From: Chondrus crispus
Taxonomy: Eukaryota; Rhodophyta; Florideophyceae; Gigartinales; Gigartinaceae
NCBI RefSeq assembly: GCF_000350225.1
Contig: NW_005179222.1
Coordinates: 436,060-500,059, forward strand
Length of the DNA stretch: 64,000 bases
Direction: 5' to 3'
Under the pieces are notes generated by a model that ran no database searches, was not told where the DNA came from, and saw only the letters and a program-made list of their open reading frames with translations. This document shows positions 1-11,339 of this stretch, in pieces (within the stretch, counting starts at the first letter, position 1; every line of letters begins with the position of its first letter). A program made the position numbers and the translations under genes.

Positions 1-429
1 AACGTGTGCGCTGTAAACAATCCTTGCTGGATTGATTTGAATTCGTAAGGCAACTTGTGAGCTGTAAACGTGCCTTACGAATTTGTGCCACGCTGGATTT
101 GGAATAGTAAGGGAATTTGTGCTTTGCTGTGCTTTGTTGTACTGCCTTACTAATTTCTCCGTCATGACAGTGCTAATTCGTAAGGCGGTTTTCTGTTCTG
201 TTTGTTGGGCCATCGCCAGTTTGGCTGAGTAGCAAGACGGGTACATGTGTTAGAGCCAATACATTTGTAGTATGTGTGTCGTAGTGTTTGGTAGTAGAGT
301 TCTAGAAGATTGCAGAAGTGTATAAGTAGTGCCAGAAGTTGGCGACTCAAAGTAAATCGGTACCCAATCCTTCAACTTCACCTCATCAACCGTCCTTCGA
401 TTTCCCTTTGCCCCGCTGACCTTCCAGTA
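1..429 (+). repeat. A-family LTR, 3' portion (3' LTR or solo LTR)
   Basis: This is the last 429 bp of an A-type LTR. It aligns without indels to the end of the LTR at 24257-25193, including the TATAAGTA promoter-like box and a diverged terminus (GACCTTCCAGTA for GACCTACCATTA). It is followed directly by pol sequence of another A element on the other strand, not by a primer-binding site, so it is a 3' or solo LTR inserted into A2. The first bases after it (430-434, TGGCC) should be repeated left of the window if it was a normal insertion. Confidence 0.9.
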
Positions 430-2420
430 TGGCCAACATTTGGAGTGGAATTCATCCAAATGTGGTGCGGAGTTGTATTAACGGGCAAAGCGCGTGAAGT
501 AACTCGATTACGTACATATACTGAAGTGGCAAGAGCCTCGGCCCAGAATCGCTTACTGACCTGTTTATGAGAAAGCATTGAGCGGACAAGATCAATCAAA
601 GTTCGATTTAAACGTTCAGCAACACCGTTTTGTTCAGGGGTGTACGCCGTTGTGAGTTGGTGCTGCGTACCGTTTAAATCTAAATGCGACTTGAATTCCG
701 TCGACAAGTACTCTCCCCCTCGATCAGTGCGAAGCACCTTTACTTTGCGACCAGTGTGGGTTTGAGCCAACTTTTCATACAACTTGTATTTTGCAAACGC
801 CTCAGATTTATTTCTCATCGTGTACACAACTACCCAGTTCGAGTGATCATCTACAAATGTAATGAAGTATCTGGAACCACCAATGGACTGTACTTCGAGC
901 GGACCGCAAACGTCAGAATGTACCAAGTCAAGACAGTTCTGTGCTCGAGACGATGATCGCTGTTTCGGGATTACTGATCGCGTTGCTTTGCCGAACACAC
1001 ACGCAGGACAAATGGGAGAGTGATTGTCAGACTTCAGATTCATTGCACTGATGACATCGCTTTGACGAACGTTGATGCCATTTACCACATTATTGTGAAT
1101 CATTGATGCGATTCCTTGTACATTAACATGGGCCATGCGTTCATGTAGCGTCTGCAGGGTAACTACGTGAGCAGAAAAGGTTTCATTCATGACGTCAAGT
1201 ATGTACAAATCCCCAACTTGACTCGCTGTGGCAACTACAGTTGGTCCTGCAGTAACGCGGCATTTCTCATTTTCAAATGACACTTGCAAACCCTTCGAAA
1301 CCATTTGGCTAACAGACAGTAGCGAATATCCGAAATCAGGGACATGCAAAACGTTTGACAATTTGCAAGGATGGGGACTACCGTTGACGTTCAACATGAA
1401 TTCGACCTCTCCGCGCCCAGCGACATTAGCTCTAGCCTTCGTGCCCATCTCGACTGATCCAGATTGCATCTGTTCATACGTAACGAACAAAGAGCGATCA
1501 AACGTAATGTGAGCGCTGCAACCGGAATCGACAAGCCATGACCTTGCGTTTGCAGCCCTCTTTTCTGGAGTGGAAGTCGAAAGCAAGCAAGTAAAGTCAC
1601 TCTCCGCAAAGGCAGCAGTAGAATTGTCATCTCGAGAAACGAATGCACTTGGCTTTAAGCCAGTGTTGCGTGACCGAAACCCATCTGGCGGTGCAGGTCG
1701 GCGCCCATTCACGTCCTTGCCCCAGCAACGCCCTGCAGTATGCCCATGTCTATTGCAATTCGTACATTTCATATCGCGTCGAATAGGCATACGATTGACA
1801 AGTGCAGGTGCATGTGGTGATGAAGCAGAAGCGGTCTTCATGCTCTCTCGTTGTTCTTCTTGCAGCAGACGACTCTTCACAAACTCGAGTCCAAACACTT
1901 TATCTTCATTGCCAAGTGCGTCAAGAGCAACAATCAAGTTATCGAATCGTGGAGGCAAGCCATTCAACACAGCCATTGCAATTTCTTTATCGTCAATCTC
2001 AACACTCATTGACTGCAATCTGGCAGCAAGTTGCTTCACACGATTGATGAACACGAGCACTTTCTCGGATGGGAGCATGGATACAGTGTAAAAGTCGCGA
2101 CGGGCGGCAAGTTTGTTGAGCAAAGTATGACGCTCAAACACATTCAGAATTGCTTCCCATGTCTCTTTCGCACTGCTACACCCTCGCACATGTTGCAAGT
2201 AGTCATCAGACAGCGTGAGTCCGATGACTGCCTTTGCTTTTGCGTCACCACGGATCCATTTTCTCCGGTCATCTGACGTCGCATTCTCAGGGATATCATC
2301 AAAAACGTATTGATCGACATCTCGGAGAGCAAGCAGTAGCTGGATTTTCTGCTTCCAGATGTAAAAGTTAGATGCGGTCAGCTTCTCGATTCTGACCGAT
2401 CCAGAGCTTTGGTCATCCAT
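430..2420 (-). pseudogene. A2 Gag-Pol, truncated after integrase core
   Basis: The frame is open from an ATG at 2420 for about 663 codons and is cut by the neighbouring LTR. An in-frame TTG lies 11 codons further up; the ATG (context GAAATGGATGACC) was chosen because it matches A1. Visible in order: a copia Gag N-terminus with the NFYIWKQKIQ motif, a CCHC knuckle (C-X2-C-X4-H-X4-C), the protease motif LVDSGCSAH, a gag-pre-integrase HHCC region ending CPACVFGKATRS, and integrase with HSDVCGP, TDRGGEY and NGVAERLN supplying a D-D-35-E triad. No stop interrupts it, so this copy was intact until truncated. RT and RNase H are absent, so it cannot be autonomous. Confidence 0.93.
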
Positions 2421-3550
2421 TTCGCCGAATGGATGTACCCTTCGAGTATACAAGGTCTTCTGTTCCGGGATCCCAAGCCGTTAACCGATAGTCAACACAA
2501 TGGCAAGCCCACCCGTATAAGAAGTTTGTAGCGATTACTCGGAAACGTTCTTGGTGCTTGTTCCCGGCGGAGTGCAACAAGCGTATTCTTCTTAAATATG
2601 CCTTAGGGCGCTACCCCTGTATGTCGGCCAGTGCGGGTCTTTCGACTGTGAACTAAATCAAACGTGCCACGAGTAAGCACAACACTTTGCCTGTAGACGA
2701 ACCAGGACTTTTGGTCACTACCGCGAACGGTCCCTGCAACCGAAATCGGCTTGTCCAAACTTGATACGGTACTACCCCAATGAGGTTTCTCACAACACAA
2801 GAATGAAACTGCCTTCGTCGTACTCGTGTGATTTGTTCACAATCACGCCTAGGGTCACCCTCTTCCGTGCGAACTTAATCAAGGTACGCGACCTTATACA
2901 CGTATAGTGAGAGGTTTAGTGGTTAGGCACGTATTCTCTTCACCCAGGGGACCGAAGTCGTACCTATAGGGCTAATACCGAGAGCGTTACCCACACCGCC
3001 GACGCACCTCCCGAAGGCAGAGTGCGGATCGACTAGACCAGTACACTGTGATCCTCCCCGAGGATCAGTGTTTCGTCTCTCGACGATTCTTGGTCGGACC
3101 CTCGCTCAAGTCAGATTTCCAATGGCACAAGCTTTTCACCAAGAGCGAGGGTATCGGCAGCTACGACGATCACCGGCGTGATTGAAGGGCAGTCTTCTTG
3201 GATTGATATGGTACGTTGGCGACTAGGGACTACACCCACAGCTCACACAACGATTGCCAAGACCAAGCTGCCACAGACACGAAGAAGATCCACCAAGTTG
3301 AAACGACAGCGGGTAGACGGAGACGAACGACCAAGATGATAACGACAGCAAGTAGACGGCGATAGAACAAAACGAACGGCGGCGGCGATGAAACGGCGGC
3401 GAAAACGACAGCAGAAACCAAAACGAGAACGACAGCAGAAACCAAAACGAGAACGACAGCGGGGACCAAAACGAGAACGACAGCAGAAACAAACACGAAA
3501 ACGGCAGCAGAAACTGAGAACGAGCACTCACACAGCGGAACAATAACGTT
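2421..3550 (-). other. A2 untranslated leader (primer site to gag)
   Basis: About 1.1 kb with no convincing gene. The primer-proximal third (about 3240-3540) is a low-complexity array of GTCGTT-like units open in several frames. The middle carries inverted repeats matching the A1 hairpins (the GATCCTC/GAGGATC stem is near 3047-3066). A 65-codon frame (2603-2800) begins with TTG, not ATG, and is not credited. Unlike family B there is no zinc-finger gene here. Confidence 0.7.
2459..2516 (-). promoter_or_regulatory. Conserved 58-nt pre-gag block (A2 copy)
   Basis: This copy differs from the A1 block mainly at its gag-proximal end. It contains the CGGTTAACGG near-palindrome. It lies 38 bases before the gag ATG. 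Confidence 0.75.
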
Positions 3551-3567
3551 GAACTGGGCCCATAACC
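3551..3567 (-). other. Primer-binding site (tRNA-iMet anticodon-region type), A2
   Basis: GGTTATGGGCCCAG reads on the minus strand immediately after the 5' LTR; it is complementary to CUGGGCCCAUAACC, the anticodon stem-loop region of eukaryotic initiator tRNA-Met. Confidence 0.85.
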
Positions 3568-4505
3568 TAATGGTAGGTCAGCGGGGCGAAGGGGATTCGA
3601 AGGACGGTTGATGAGGTGAAGTTGAAGGATTGGGTATCGATTTACTTTGAGTCGCCAACTTCTGGCACTACTTGTACACTTCTGCAATCTTCTAGAACTC
3701 TACTACCAAACACTACGACACACATACTACAAATGTATTGGCTCTAACACATGTGCCCGTCTTGCTACTCAGCCAAACTGGCGATGGCCCAACAAACAGA
3801 ACAGAAAACCGCCTTACGAATTAGCACTGTCATGACGGAGAAATTAGTAAGGCAGTACAACAAAGCACAGCAAAGCACAAATTCCCTTACTATTCCAAAT
3901 CCAGCGTGGCACAAATTCGTAAGGCACGTTTACAGCTCACACGTTGCCTTACGAATTCAAATCAATCCTGCAAGGACTGTTTACAGCGCACACGTTGCCT
4001 TATGAATGTGAATCTCTCGTGAGGTCCTGTCCACTGTCAATTACAACAGTGCACATTTTGCTTTACGAATTCAAAACTCGCGCAACGGTATCTTTGTGTC
4101 CTGCTGTAGCCGTGCTGCACTCCATGGACGCTGTAAACCTTTGGCACGTGCCAGGCACCCGCCACCAAGGTTCTACACTTTGCCTGTAAGACTGCAGGCG
4201 TACTGTACGCGTCCGACAGTGTAATGAGGACATGTGTCCAGGTCATACACGTGTCGGGCGAAGAAAATGAAACATGCTCAGATTGTACAGTACACCGCAA
4301 CTGTGTACATATTTCACACGTGTACAGGTTGAAAACCAAACTTGCTCCTGAAGTACTGTAGAGTGCAACCGTGTACAGAAATCACACGTGTACACGTTGA
4401 AAATCAAACTTGCTCAGCTCGTCACGCCGAGTGTTTTTGCTTTTACACGTGTCATACTGTCGTCGTGTGTCATGCATATCAGCATGTGGTTGTAGAATTA
4501 CAACA
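3568..4505 (-). repeat. A2 5' LTR
   Basis: 938 bp. On the minus strand it starts TGTTGTAATTC and ends CCTACCATTA next to the primer site. It carries the TATAAGTA box about 110 bp from its end and the repeated CCTTACNAAT motifs. The start differs slightly from A1 (CTACAACCACATGC for CTACGACCACATGC). Confidence 0.93.
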
Positions 4506-5760
4506 CAGATCCGATGTCACTGACGATGTCGAGAACGTAAAGTTCTCCAACCAATGTCGCAGTCGCCACTACAGTTGAGCCTCGTCTGATCATGCATTTT
4601 CCATTTTCGAACCCAACTTTTAGTCCAAGTTCAGTCATTTGACTGACAGAGAGCAGAGAGAACGCAAAGTCCAGAACGTGCAATACATCCGTCAACTTGC
4701 ACGGTTCGATGCGGCCATTCACATTTAACTTCAAGTGAACGTCACCACGGCCGGCAACCTTTGCACTAGCCTTGGTTCCCATCTGAACAGAGGCGGATTC
4801 AAGTGGCTCATACGTTGCAAACAAAGATCGGTCATATGTAATATGAGCTGTACAAGCTGAATCTACGAGCCACGAAGGCGACATCTCCATATCGTTCGTG
4901 TGCGAAGCTTTCGACATCAGACATGTGAAGTTGACGCTGTTTACAACCATGTCGGGATCAGGTTTGTGTGTGACAAATGCAGATTGTTTCCGCTGAGACA
5001 TACGCGGTTTATATCCGCTAGGAGGAGCCGGGCGACGCCCATTCAAATCCTTTCCCCAGCAGCGGGTTGCCGTATGGCCTGTATGACCGCAGTTCGTGCA
5101 TTTGTAATCGTTTATGTCCCGATTGTTCGGGGCACGATTAACCAGAGCCGATGTCTGTGAGGAGCTAGACTTCATGTTTGCTCGTTGCTCTTCCTGCAGC
5201 AGACGACTTTTCACAAAGTCCAAACTGAATATCTTCTCCTCATTACCGAGAGCATCAAGTGCAACGATGAGAGCCTCGAAACGGGCAGGCAGACCGTTGA
5301 GCACTGCCATGGCCATCTCCTTGTCATCGATGTTTACGCTCATTGACTTGAGGATGGCTGCCAGCTGTTTGACACGATTGATGTATGCAAGCACCTTTTC
5401 ACCGGAAAGCATCTTCACAGTGTAGAACTCACGACGTGCAGCTAGTTTGTTCAGCAAAGTGTGCCTCTCAAACACGTTAACAATAGCTTCCCACATCTCA
5501 TGAGCAGTATCAACATCACGTACATGCTCAAGATGCTCATCTGATAGGGAGAGACCAATCAGTGCTTTAGCTTTACTGTCACCTCTGATCCACTTCTTAC
5601 GCTCTTCCGCGCGTTCCTCACTTGGAACTCTTCCCTCAACGATGTATTGGTCAACATCACGTAGAGCAAGCAGAAGTTGTATTTTCTGCTTCCACACGTA
5701 GAAGTTGGAGTCCGTCAGTTTGTCGATTCTGATGGATCCTCCTCCTCCTTGATCTTCCAT
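4506..5760 (-). pseudogene. B5 Gag-Pol, N-terminal part interrupted by A2
   Basis: Open from ATG at 5760 (context TAAAATGGAAGATC) for about 418 codons with no stop until the A2 LTR. It contains the Gag domain (NFYVWKQKIQLLLALRDVDQ), a CCHC knuckle (CTNCGHTGHTATRC), the protease motif LVDSACTAH (Ser-Ala-Cys variant of the usual D-S/T-G) and the start of the linker toward integrase. The in-frame TTG seven codons upstream is rejected as a start because ATG is present here. The break is exactly at an insertion junction, so the frame was functional-looking when A2 landed. Confidence 0.92.
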
Positions 5761-5792
5761 TTTAGTGCAAATAAACTTCAAGTATTCGAAAA

Positions 5793-5850
5793 TCCGTTCG
5801 GGGATCCCAAGCCGTTAACCGATAGTCAACACAATGGCAAGCCCACCCGT
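5793..5850 (-). promoter_or_regulatory. Conserved 58-nt pre-gag block (B5 copy)
   Basis: Same block as in A1 and B1, 32 bases before the gag ATG. Confidence 0.75.
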
Positions 5851-5932
5851 CTAAGAAGTTCGATATGATTACTATGAAGTTGTACTAGGAGAAATTTGCG
5901 AACAGATATGTGAATTTATTTGGATGAAATCC

Positions 5933-6604
5933 CTAACTATTCTGTTCACAAACTACCTTTAAGTGTGCGGCACCGTTCTCGTGGCACTTCAGGTGCCCGT
6001 GAGACTCAAAGACGCGATTGCAAGGGATACAACGCGGAGTCTCCTTAGCGTTGGCAACTTGAATGCGATGAGACCTAGACTGAATGTGGTCGTAAAAGGC
6101 CTTCGCACTATTGCCACTAACGCCGCACACTTTACAATACCGCTTATACCGCGGGCACACCTTACGATTCCTCTTGCGCTCACGCTTAAACTCTTTATCC
6201 GCGACAACAGCCGCTTTCCGAGCAGAAAGTCGATGCGTAGTTCTCTTTATTGGTGCGGGAACAGAGCGCGGAATATGAGGAATCCTATATGGTGGGCAAC
6301 TCGAGGACGGACCCGGAAGCGCGAGCCGAGGTGAAGGTTGATCCTCAGGCTCAAGCACCTCAACGGATACGACCTCCGATGTCCGAACCGTCCGACCGGT
6401 GTCCAGCTTCCCAGGCGCAGAGCGCACCGGTACTAATTCCAGATCTAACACAACCCCGTAAAAACAGGTATTCACAATAAGGAATATGAAGATAATCGTC
6501 AGTAACAGATTTTGGAATTATTGCTCTTAAGAACCACCAAAACGTGCAAAGACAATCACTTAGATGTGTAGGAAATGGAAAGAAACTCAAAACTTACTTT
6601 GCAT
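5933..6604 (-). CDS. B5 ORF0: spliced two-finger U1-type C2H2 protein
   Basis: Proposed as two exons on the minus strand: 6604-6598 (ATG CAA A) and 6444-5933, with a 153-nt intron 6597-6445 (GTAAGT...GTTAG). The product is 172 residues: an acidic/proline-rich N-terminus, a Lys/Arg-rich stretch (about residues 86-105), then two C-X2-C-X12-H-X5-H fingers (C106/C109/H122/H128 and C141/C144/H157/H163). This spacing is that of U1/JAZ-type fingers, which often bind RNA. Without splicing the frame has no ATG at all (the longest unspliced reading begins with GTG). Function in the element is unknown. Confidence 0.7.
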
Positions 6605-6964
6605 GAGAGAACGAAGAAAAACCAAATGCGAGATTGACGACGACGGCGGTAGCGGGAGCGGAAACGAAGACGAAGACCAAAGACAGAGACAGCAGCAAGA
6701 ACCACAGCAAGAACAAAAGCCAAACCAAGAACGAAGACAACGAAGACAGCGGGGGCGATGGCCAAAACCAATTCGCACAAGAGAGCAAGAACGACAGCAG
6801 CAGCGAAAACCAAAACCAAGAACGACTGCAAGAACGAGAGCGACAACGACAGCGAGAAGACCAGCGGAAAGAACGACGAGAAACGGCAGCGAAAACGACA
6901 GCGACAACGACGCCAGAAACAACGGAACGAGAACGACAGACTCATGCAGTGAAACGACAGCGAG

Positions 6965-6981
6965 GGACTGGGCCCATAACC
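6965..6981 (-). other. Primer-binding site, B5
   Basis: GGTTATGGGCCCAGTCC on the minus strand, directly adjoining the LTR end. Confidence 0.85.
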
Positions 6982-8253
6982 TAATGGTAGGTTCGGAGGG
7001 GCAAGGGAAAGAAGGAAGGCAGGTTGATGTGTGTGAGTGAAGGAGTTGGTGCCGAGGTTTACTTTGAAGCCGTTTTCCTGCGATACTTATACACTTCGAG
7101 TGCTACACTATCGCTCTACTCCGACTCCCAGTAAACCATACTCTACTATGCGCGACCAAGCGCAGTCCTCTTGTGGCCCGACCATACTGTTCGATTTCCA
7201 CCTTACGAATCGATTCGTAACTATTAGCTCACAACTATTTCTACACATTCCAAATGACTGTAAACCATGGCCCTATGCATGCAACTGTTTCACACCTTAC
7301 TAATCTGCATCCAGTCATGCCAGACTTTATTTTTGTGCAACGAACAACTTGGCACTTGTGTATTTCCAACAACGCAAACGTCTTTCATATCACAATCGCC
7401 ATACGTATCCTTGTTTCTCACCTTACTAATTTCGCCAGGCACTGTCAGATAATTATGGCAAGTTATAACAATGTGCATCCAGACTTTCTACACAACTCAC
7501 ATGAGAATACATGTAAATCACACGAGTACTGTCATGAACTTGCATCCAACGGCGCACCATGACGAGAGCACAGTGCAACAGCGCGTGCTCACGCAAGACT
7601 CGCTGTATGCGAATACAGCGTGACGCGTACACAGAATAATCGCACAACTGTATTCCTCTCGCGACAAGTACTTGTTGTACTTTTGATTCACATGTACTGT
7701 ACTCGGACACGCGCAGGATCGCAAACAGTCTGACACTGTAAAACTGTAAACCCTCATGTGCATACACCTGGATGCGTGTACATGTGTACGTACACGAATT
7801 CACCTGGCGACGTGTACATGTGTACACGGCATACATGTGTCCCGCCCGGGGCCCCATGCAATTACCCATTACAACCATGACAAACCACTTGAAACCCCCA
7901 AAACAACGTAATTATGGCATATACAGGCCATTTAAAGTACATCACAAGGCCAACGACGCACACGTGGACAACGCTCGACCAATAGATTTGCAGCATTAGA
8001 CCTGAGGGCCAATAGAATTGCAGTATTTCCTGTGTAGTCTATAGTGCTACGGGCCAAGGTTCCACTTGGCAAAACTATGCAAATTTGCATGACCCTCCGA
8101 GAGGCCACTTTCGTCCCCGGAACCCCAAAATCTGGGATTTTACACCTGTCATGTCGTGATATGGGTAAGAGCGCCCGGACCGTGCAGTCATGTACACGTG
8201 TCACTCGATTTTGACCTTTTCAGATAACAGCATGTGGTCGCACATTTTCAATA
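6982..8253 (-). repeat. B5 5' LTR (alpha subtype)
   Basis: 1272 bp, starting TATTGAAAATGTGCGACC and ending CCTACCATTA on the minus strand. It is longer than other alpha LTRs (1263-1264) mainly because of a small extra segment near 7602-7622 around GAATACAGCG. It carries the TATAAGTA box near the end and three CCTTACNAAT motifs. Confidence 0.92.
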
Positions 8254-10436
8254 CGAAGTAGGCCCTCCACATTCCAGGTCCGGTCAATTAAGCTCCCCAG
8301 GGCGCGGGACAACCTGGGGATGGCGGTGATCTCGCGACGAGCTAAGTCGAGACTAAGCACAGTGAATCGCGGTGTACCAGGGTACCCAACCGATCCTAGG
8401 GAAGGCAGCGGAGGCAACGTAGTCCCCGCCGCCGTATCGTGACCGACTTCGGGATGAGCCCGCACTGCGATGGCTGGGGATTCGCCATCGAGGTCACGAT
8501 ATCTCTTCCGCCGCGCCTCTCGCGCCGTGGACCCGACACCTCCTTTGCCACGAGAGGGACCCACCGCACTGGAGCCCGAACGAGCCACGAAGGCGTCTCC
8601 TTTTAAATCGTAGGCGAGGAAGAAGCTCTGGGCCCCGGTTGTGTAGTCAGTCCACGGCCGCCGATTGCGTTCCGGCACCGCAACGGCGCGGTGCATCAAG
8701 TCGAGAACCGAAGAGTAGGTCCACGGGACAGACGGGGAGCCGCGCTCCAAGGGGTGCAACGCCACGTCGGGCAGCGACGGCGCGACCCGACCAAGGAAGG
8801 ACAGCACACCGATGGGCTGTACGAAAACGCGCCCGCGCAGGGCGACCTCGCTCATGAAAGCGTTGCAAGTTGACCACGCCCACTCACCCTCGTAATTGTA
8901 GACCAACTCCTCGTAGGCTGGATGCTTCGAGTCAGTACCCGCGAAGCCGAAATGCTTCAAAGCGTAGGGGAGTAACGGATGCACCCCCAACGATGGGAGT
9001 GCCTCCCCTATGCTTGGAGGAAGTTCCGGGAAATCGCCCCGCGATAGGCCCCGGGGAAAAGGCAGCGGACGGGAAGACTCGGCCGTCGTCCTCTTCATTA
9101 TGGCGGTAGGCCGACCAATCGTTGGGGGCTAAGGCAATACGATGGATACGCATAAGCGCACAGGCGGACTTTTGGAGAGCTGCGCGAGCCCAGGAGTGAG
9201 TACGAGGACGCGGGCTGACGTACAGCCCCGCTACCTCCGAGAGGACCAACCGACGGGGATCTCGAGGGCCCCGATGGAAGAGATACGTCGACATTCGGTC
9301 AACGTATTCCGCCTCCTCGATACTATAGACAAACGTCCTGTCACTGGGTATCTCGCCCGGAATTTGATAAGGGGCGCCGTCGCCCTCAGACAAGAGACGA
9401 CCCAAGGCAATGGACGCCTCTGCTGCGAGGCCACCCTCGTAGATTGTGCGAACCCGGCGTAGATCGGGGCGCAAGTGCGCCCTCGCCAGGAGCTCCCCAA
9501 CGGTAACGCCCGACCGAGCGTGGCGGCGCCACGCGTAGTTCAGGCGACCGAGCGGCAGCGGAATGGACCGCTCTAGGGGCACCCCCAGCCACTGCGTGGA
9601 GGTGTCGGACACCTCCTCCTCTGCGATCCGGCCGAGCCGAGAGGAAGTAGTCGGCGCACCGGGGCACCGACAACTTCCGGAAGCCCCGTATGAGCCCAAG
9701 ACGGGCTGGTACGGACCATCGCGCGGCCATACCGTGAATCCGCCGACGGGTGGGCCGCCCGCGCCATCGATCGGCGCAGGCCGAAGGGGCATCGGACCCC
9801 CCGTCACCAAGGACGGATGGGCCGCAGGGGGCGGAGCGACGGTCGGCAAGGGACCGATCTCCTCGGTTACTGTAGACGTTCGGGGACCTGGGATTTTCGG
9901 AATGGTCTCGGGGGCCACCAGGGCGCCGGAGCGGAGGAGTTGGGGGCGACCGAAAGGGACTGTGAGGGCACCCCTTCGACGGGGGTGCGGTCGTCTATAG
10001 CCGATGAGCAAACGACCAGCTCGTCCGACCCACTGCCCGGAGCTGGCCGAGGAAGCGTGATACCGCCCTGAGGGGTAGTGGGAGACGGCATATCGATGAT
10101 GCCGGGGCGTGAGCCGAGTATGCAGACGGGGGAGAAGGCGAGCTCGGGGGCAGCGAAAAGAAAGAGTGCTCGCCCCGGCAGAGGAAGAAAAACGGACCCC
10201 CTCGGAAGGGGTAACAAGGTGATGCTGAGGCCGACCCCAGAGGGCGTGCGCACGACCACCCGGTTAAGAGGGGGCGACGGAGACGAAAGGGGAGCGAGAT
10301 CGCCGGTTGCAGGGGAGAAGGGCGAGGAATCAGCGCGCGCGCGAAGGCGCACGGGGCGAGACGCCGAGAATACCGCCCAGAGAGCGGAGTCGTGGTAAGG
10401 AGCGGAAAGGACCGTATCGAGGACGCCGTTAGACAT
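8254..10436 (-). pseudogene. Unrecognised GC-rich coding region in three frames
   Basis: On the minus strand three overlapping long frames follow each other: an ATG-led frame from 10436 (stop at 9867), a frame open from before 10011 to 8932, and an ATG-led frame from 9098 that runs into the B5 LTR. Together they span about 727 codons. The first part is proline-rich and probably disordered; later parts look more folded (for example YNYEGEWAWSTCNAF and FVYSIEEAEYVDRMSTYLF). I recognise no domain and no transposon motif. Two frameshifts in a single ancestral gene, or overlapping genes, or unseen introns could all explain it. High GC sets it apart from the retrotransposons. The C-terminus is lost at the B5 insertion point. 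Confidence 0.4.
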
Positions 10437-10739
10437 GGCTCGCGCTCTACAAGCACCCGTGGACGCGAACGTCCCCGCTTAAGGGGGGGGCCGTGTAGTA
10501 TAACCCCCCCTGGGGCTTTTTAGATTAGATCAACAACGGATCCAATACTGTAGAGCCTCGGGCTCTACAGTACTACCGTGCGTGGCCACGTGTACCCCTC
10601 GGGTACAGGCCGCACGCGCATACACGTGTACTGTCAGCCACGATGGCTCACAGTATTACAGTACGGTCCGATCGGTACTACAGTAGACCACTACAGTGCT
10701 TCGGTACTGTAGTGTTATAGATTGTTTTGTATATTAAAT
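10437..10739. other. Cluster of short-loop hairpins
   Basis: Between 10547 and 10714 several perfect or near-perfect stem-loops follow each other: 10547-10571 (ACTGTAGAGCC, loop TCG), 10592-10606 (GTACCC, loop CTC), one around ACTGTCAGCCA with loop CGA, one with AGTAC/GTACT arms, and 10689-10714 (CACTACAGTGC with TTCG loop). ACTGTA/TACAGT recurs about eight times. It separates two divergent reading directions. No tRNA or known RNA family is recognised. Confidence 0.6.
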
Positions 10740-11039
10740 ATGGAGCGGACCGGCGGCGGTGGAGAAGGACAAGCACGGACTTGTCACCCACCGACCGTCA
10801 AGGTCCGACTTCCCGCTTATTCTAAGGTAACGCTCGCTAATTACCTTAGAAGCGGCACCGAGCGCGGGTTGAGGACGCGCGCGGTACGCCCACGAGCCGG
10901 CTCCGCCTCCGCCCGTCGGTACTGGATCGTTACCCAGTACCGCGCCGGGGCGTCGAGGCGTCGAACTGCTCGCGCGTACCGGCGTCCTCCCCGTTTCCGC
11001 TCTACCACGCTACCCGGGCCCGCTGCCCAGTGCCGTTAG
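10740..11039 (+). CDS. Small basic ORF, doubtful
   Basis: 99 codons from an ATG just after the hairpin cluster (context TTAAATATGG), preceded by an AT-rich stretch. The product is very Arg-rich in its second half (ASRRRTARAYRRPPRF) and matches no family I know. GC-rich sequence makes chance ORFs likely, so this is kept only as a possible gene. Confidence 0.25.
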   Translation: MERTGGGGEGQARTCHPPTVKVRLPAYSKVTLANYLRSGTERGLRTRAVRPRAGSASARRYWIVTQYRAGASRRRTARAYRRPPRFRSTTLPGPAAQCR

Positions 11040-11126
11040 CTGGTGTCCCGCTTCACCCCCGTCTTCCCGATCGACAAGGGTCTCGGTCGAACTGCGCATA
11101 CACCCCTATCGCTGGGGGTGTTTATG

Positions 11127-11336
11127 CTACAGGGGCGTCCTGACCGTATTACTTGAAACCCGACGGGTTTCCTGTCTAGCTGCCGCGGGAGTAGCAGTGG
11201 CCGCAACACGAGGAGACGACCGGCGTTCCGCGGGAACCTGGGCTCCAGGCGCTCGGCTGTTAGACTTTCCAGATGAGCGGCCTCGCTGATTGCCTGACGC
11301 AGCGGGTTTCTTCCCAGACCTTCTTCGCGGGGTCAT
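11127..11336 (-). CDS. Small Ser/Arg/Lys-rich ORF, doubtful
   Basis: 69 codons from ATG at 11336 (context GCGCCATGACC). The product is strongly basic and low in complexity (MTPRRRSGKKPAASGNQRGR). It could be the N-terminal exon of a gene reading toward 10436 or a chance frame. No domain is visible. Confidence 0.25.
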   Translation of the reverse strand: MTPRRRSGKKPAASGNQRGRSSGKSNSRAPGAQVPAERRSSPRVAATATPAAARQETRRVSSNTVRTPL

Positions 11337-11339
11337 GGC

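Larger units (their letters stand above)
430..4505 (-). mobile_element. A2: copia-type LTR retrotransposon, 5' LTR through integrase
   Basis: It holds, reading on the minus strand, a 5' LTR (4505-3568), primer site, 1.1 kb leader, and Gag-Pol cut at 430 inside the integrase/RT spacer by the A LTR at 1-429. It sits inside the B5 gag-pol frame; the B5 bases next to its LTR start are CAGAT (plus strand, 4506-4510). The other end of the insertion is outside the window. It is the second copy of family A and shows which leader features are conserved. Confidence 0.92.
4506..8253 (-). mobile_element. B5: copia-type LTR retrotransposon, 5' half
   Basis: On the minus strand: 5' LTR (8253-6982), primer site, spliced zinc-finger gene, 58-nt block, gag and protease, then interruption by A2. 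The rest lies left of the window or is lost. Its LTR start abuts GC-rich sequence at 8254 and cuts the unknown reading frame there. Confidence 0.92.

Noticed and set aside
2603..2800. 65-codon frame in the A leader (also at 25938-26135)
   Set aside because: Begins with TTG, has no ATG, and its sequence has no recognisable domain; likely chance in a conserved RNA leader.
3223..3527. Cys/Phe-rich frames in the A leader
   Set aside because: Frames through tandem GTCGTT repeats; different frames are open simultaneously and none is conserved between A1 and A2 beyond the repeat.
5963..6334. 123-residue frame antisense to ORF0
   Set aside because: Shadow of ORF0 on the opposite strand; no zinc or other motif and no promoter context.
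6564..7040. Long Gln/Arg/Glu/Asn-rich frames antisense to the B leader (also in other B copies)
   Set aside because: They are the complement of the GTCGTT low-complexity array, antisense to the element, and most lack a sensible start.
7453..7878. LTR-internal frames of 60-140 codons in all B copies
   Set aside because: Located in U3, overlapping on both strands, with no consistent ATG and no domain.
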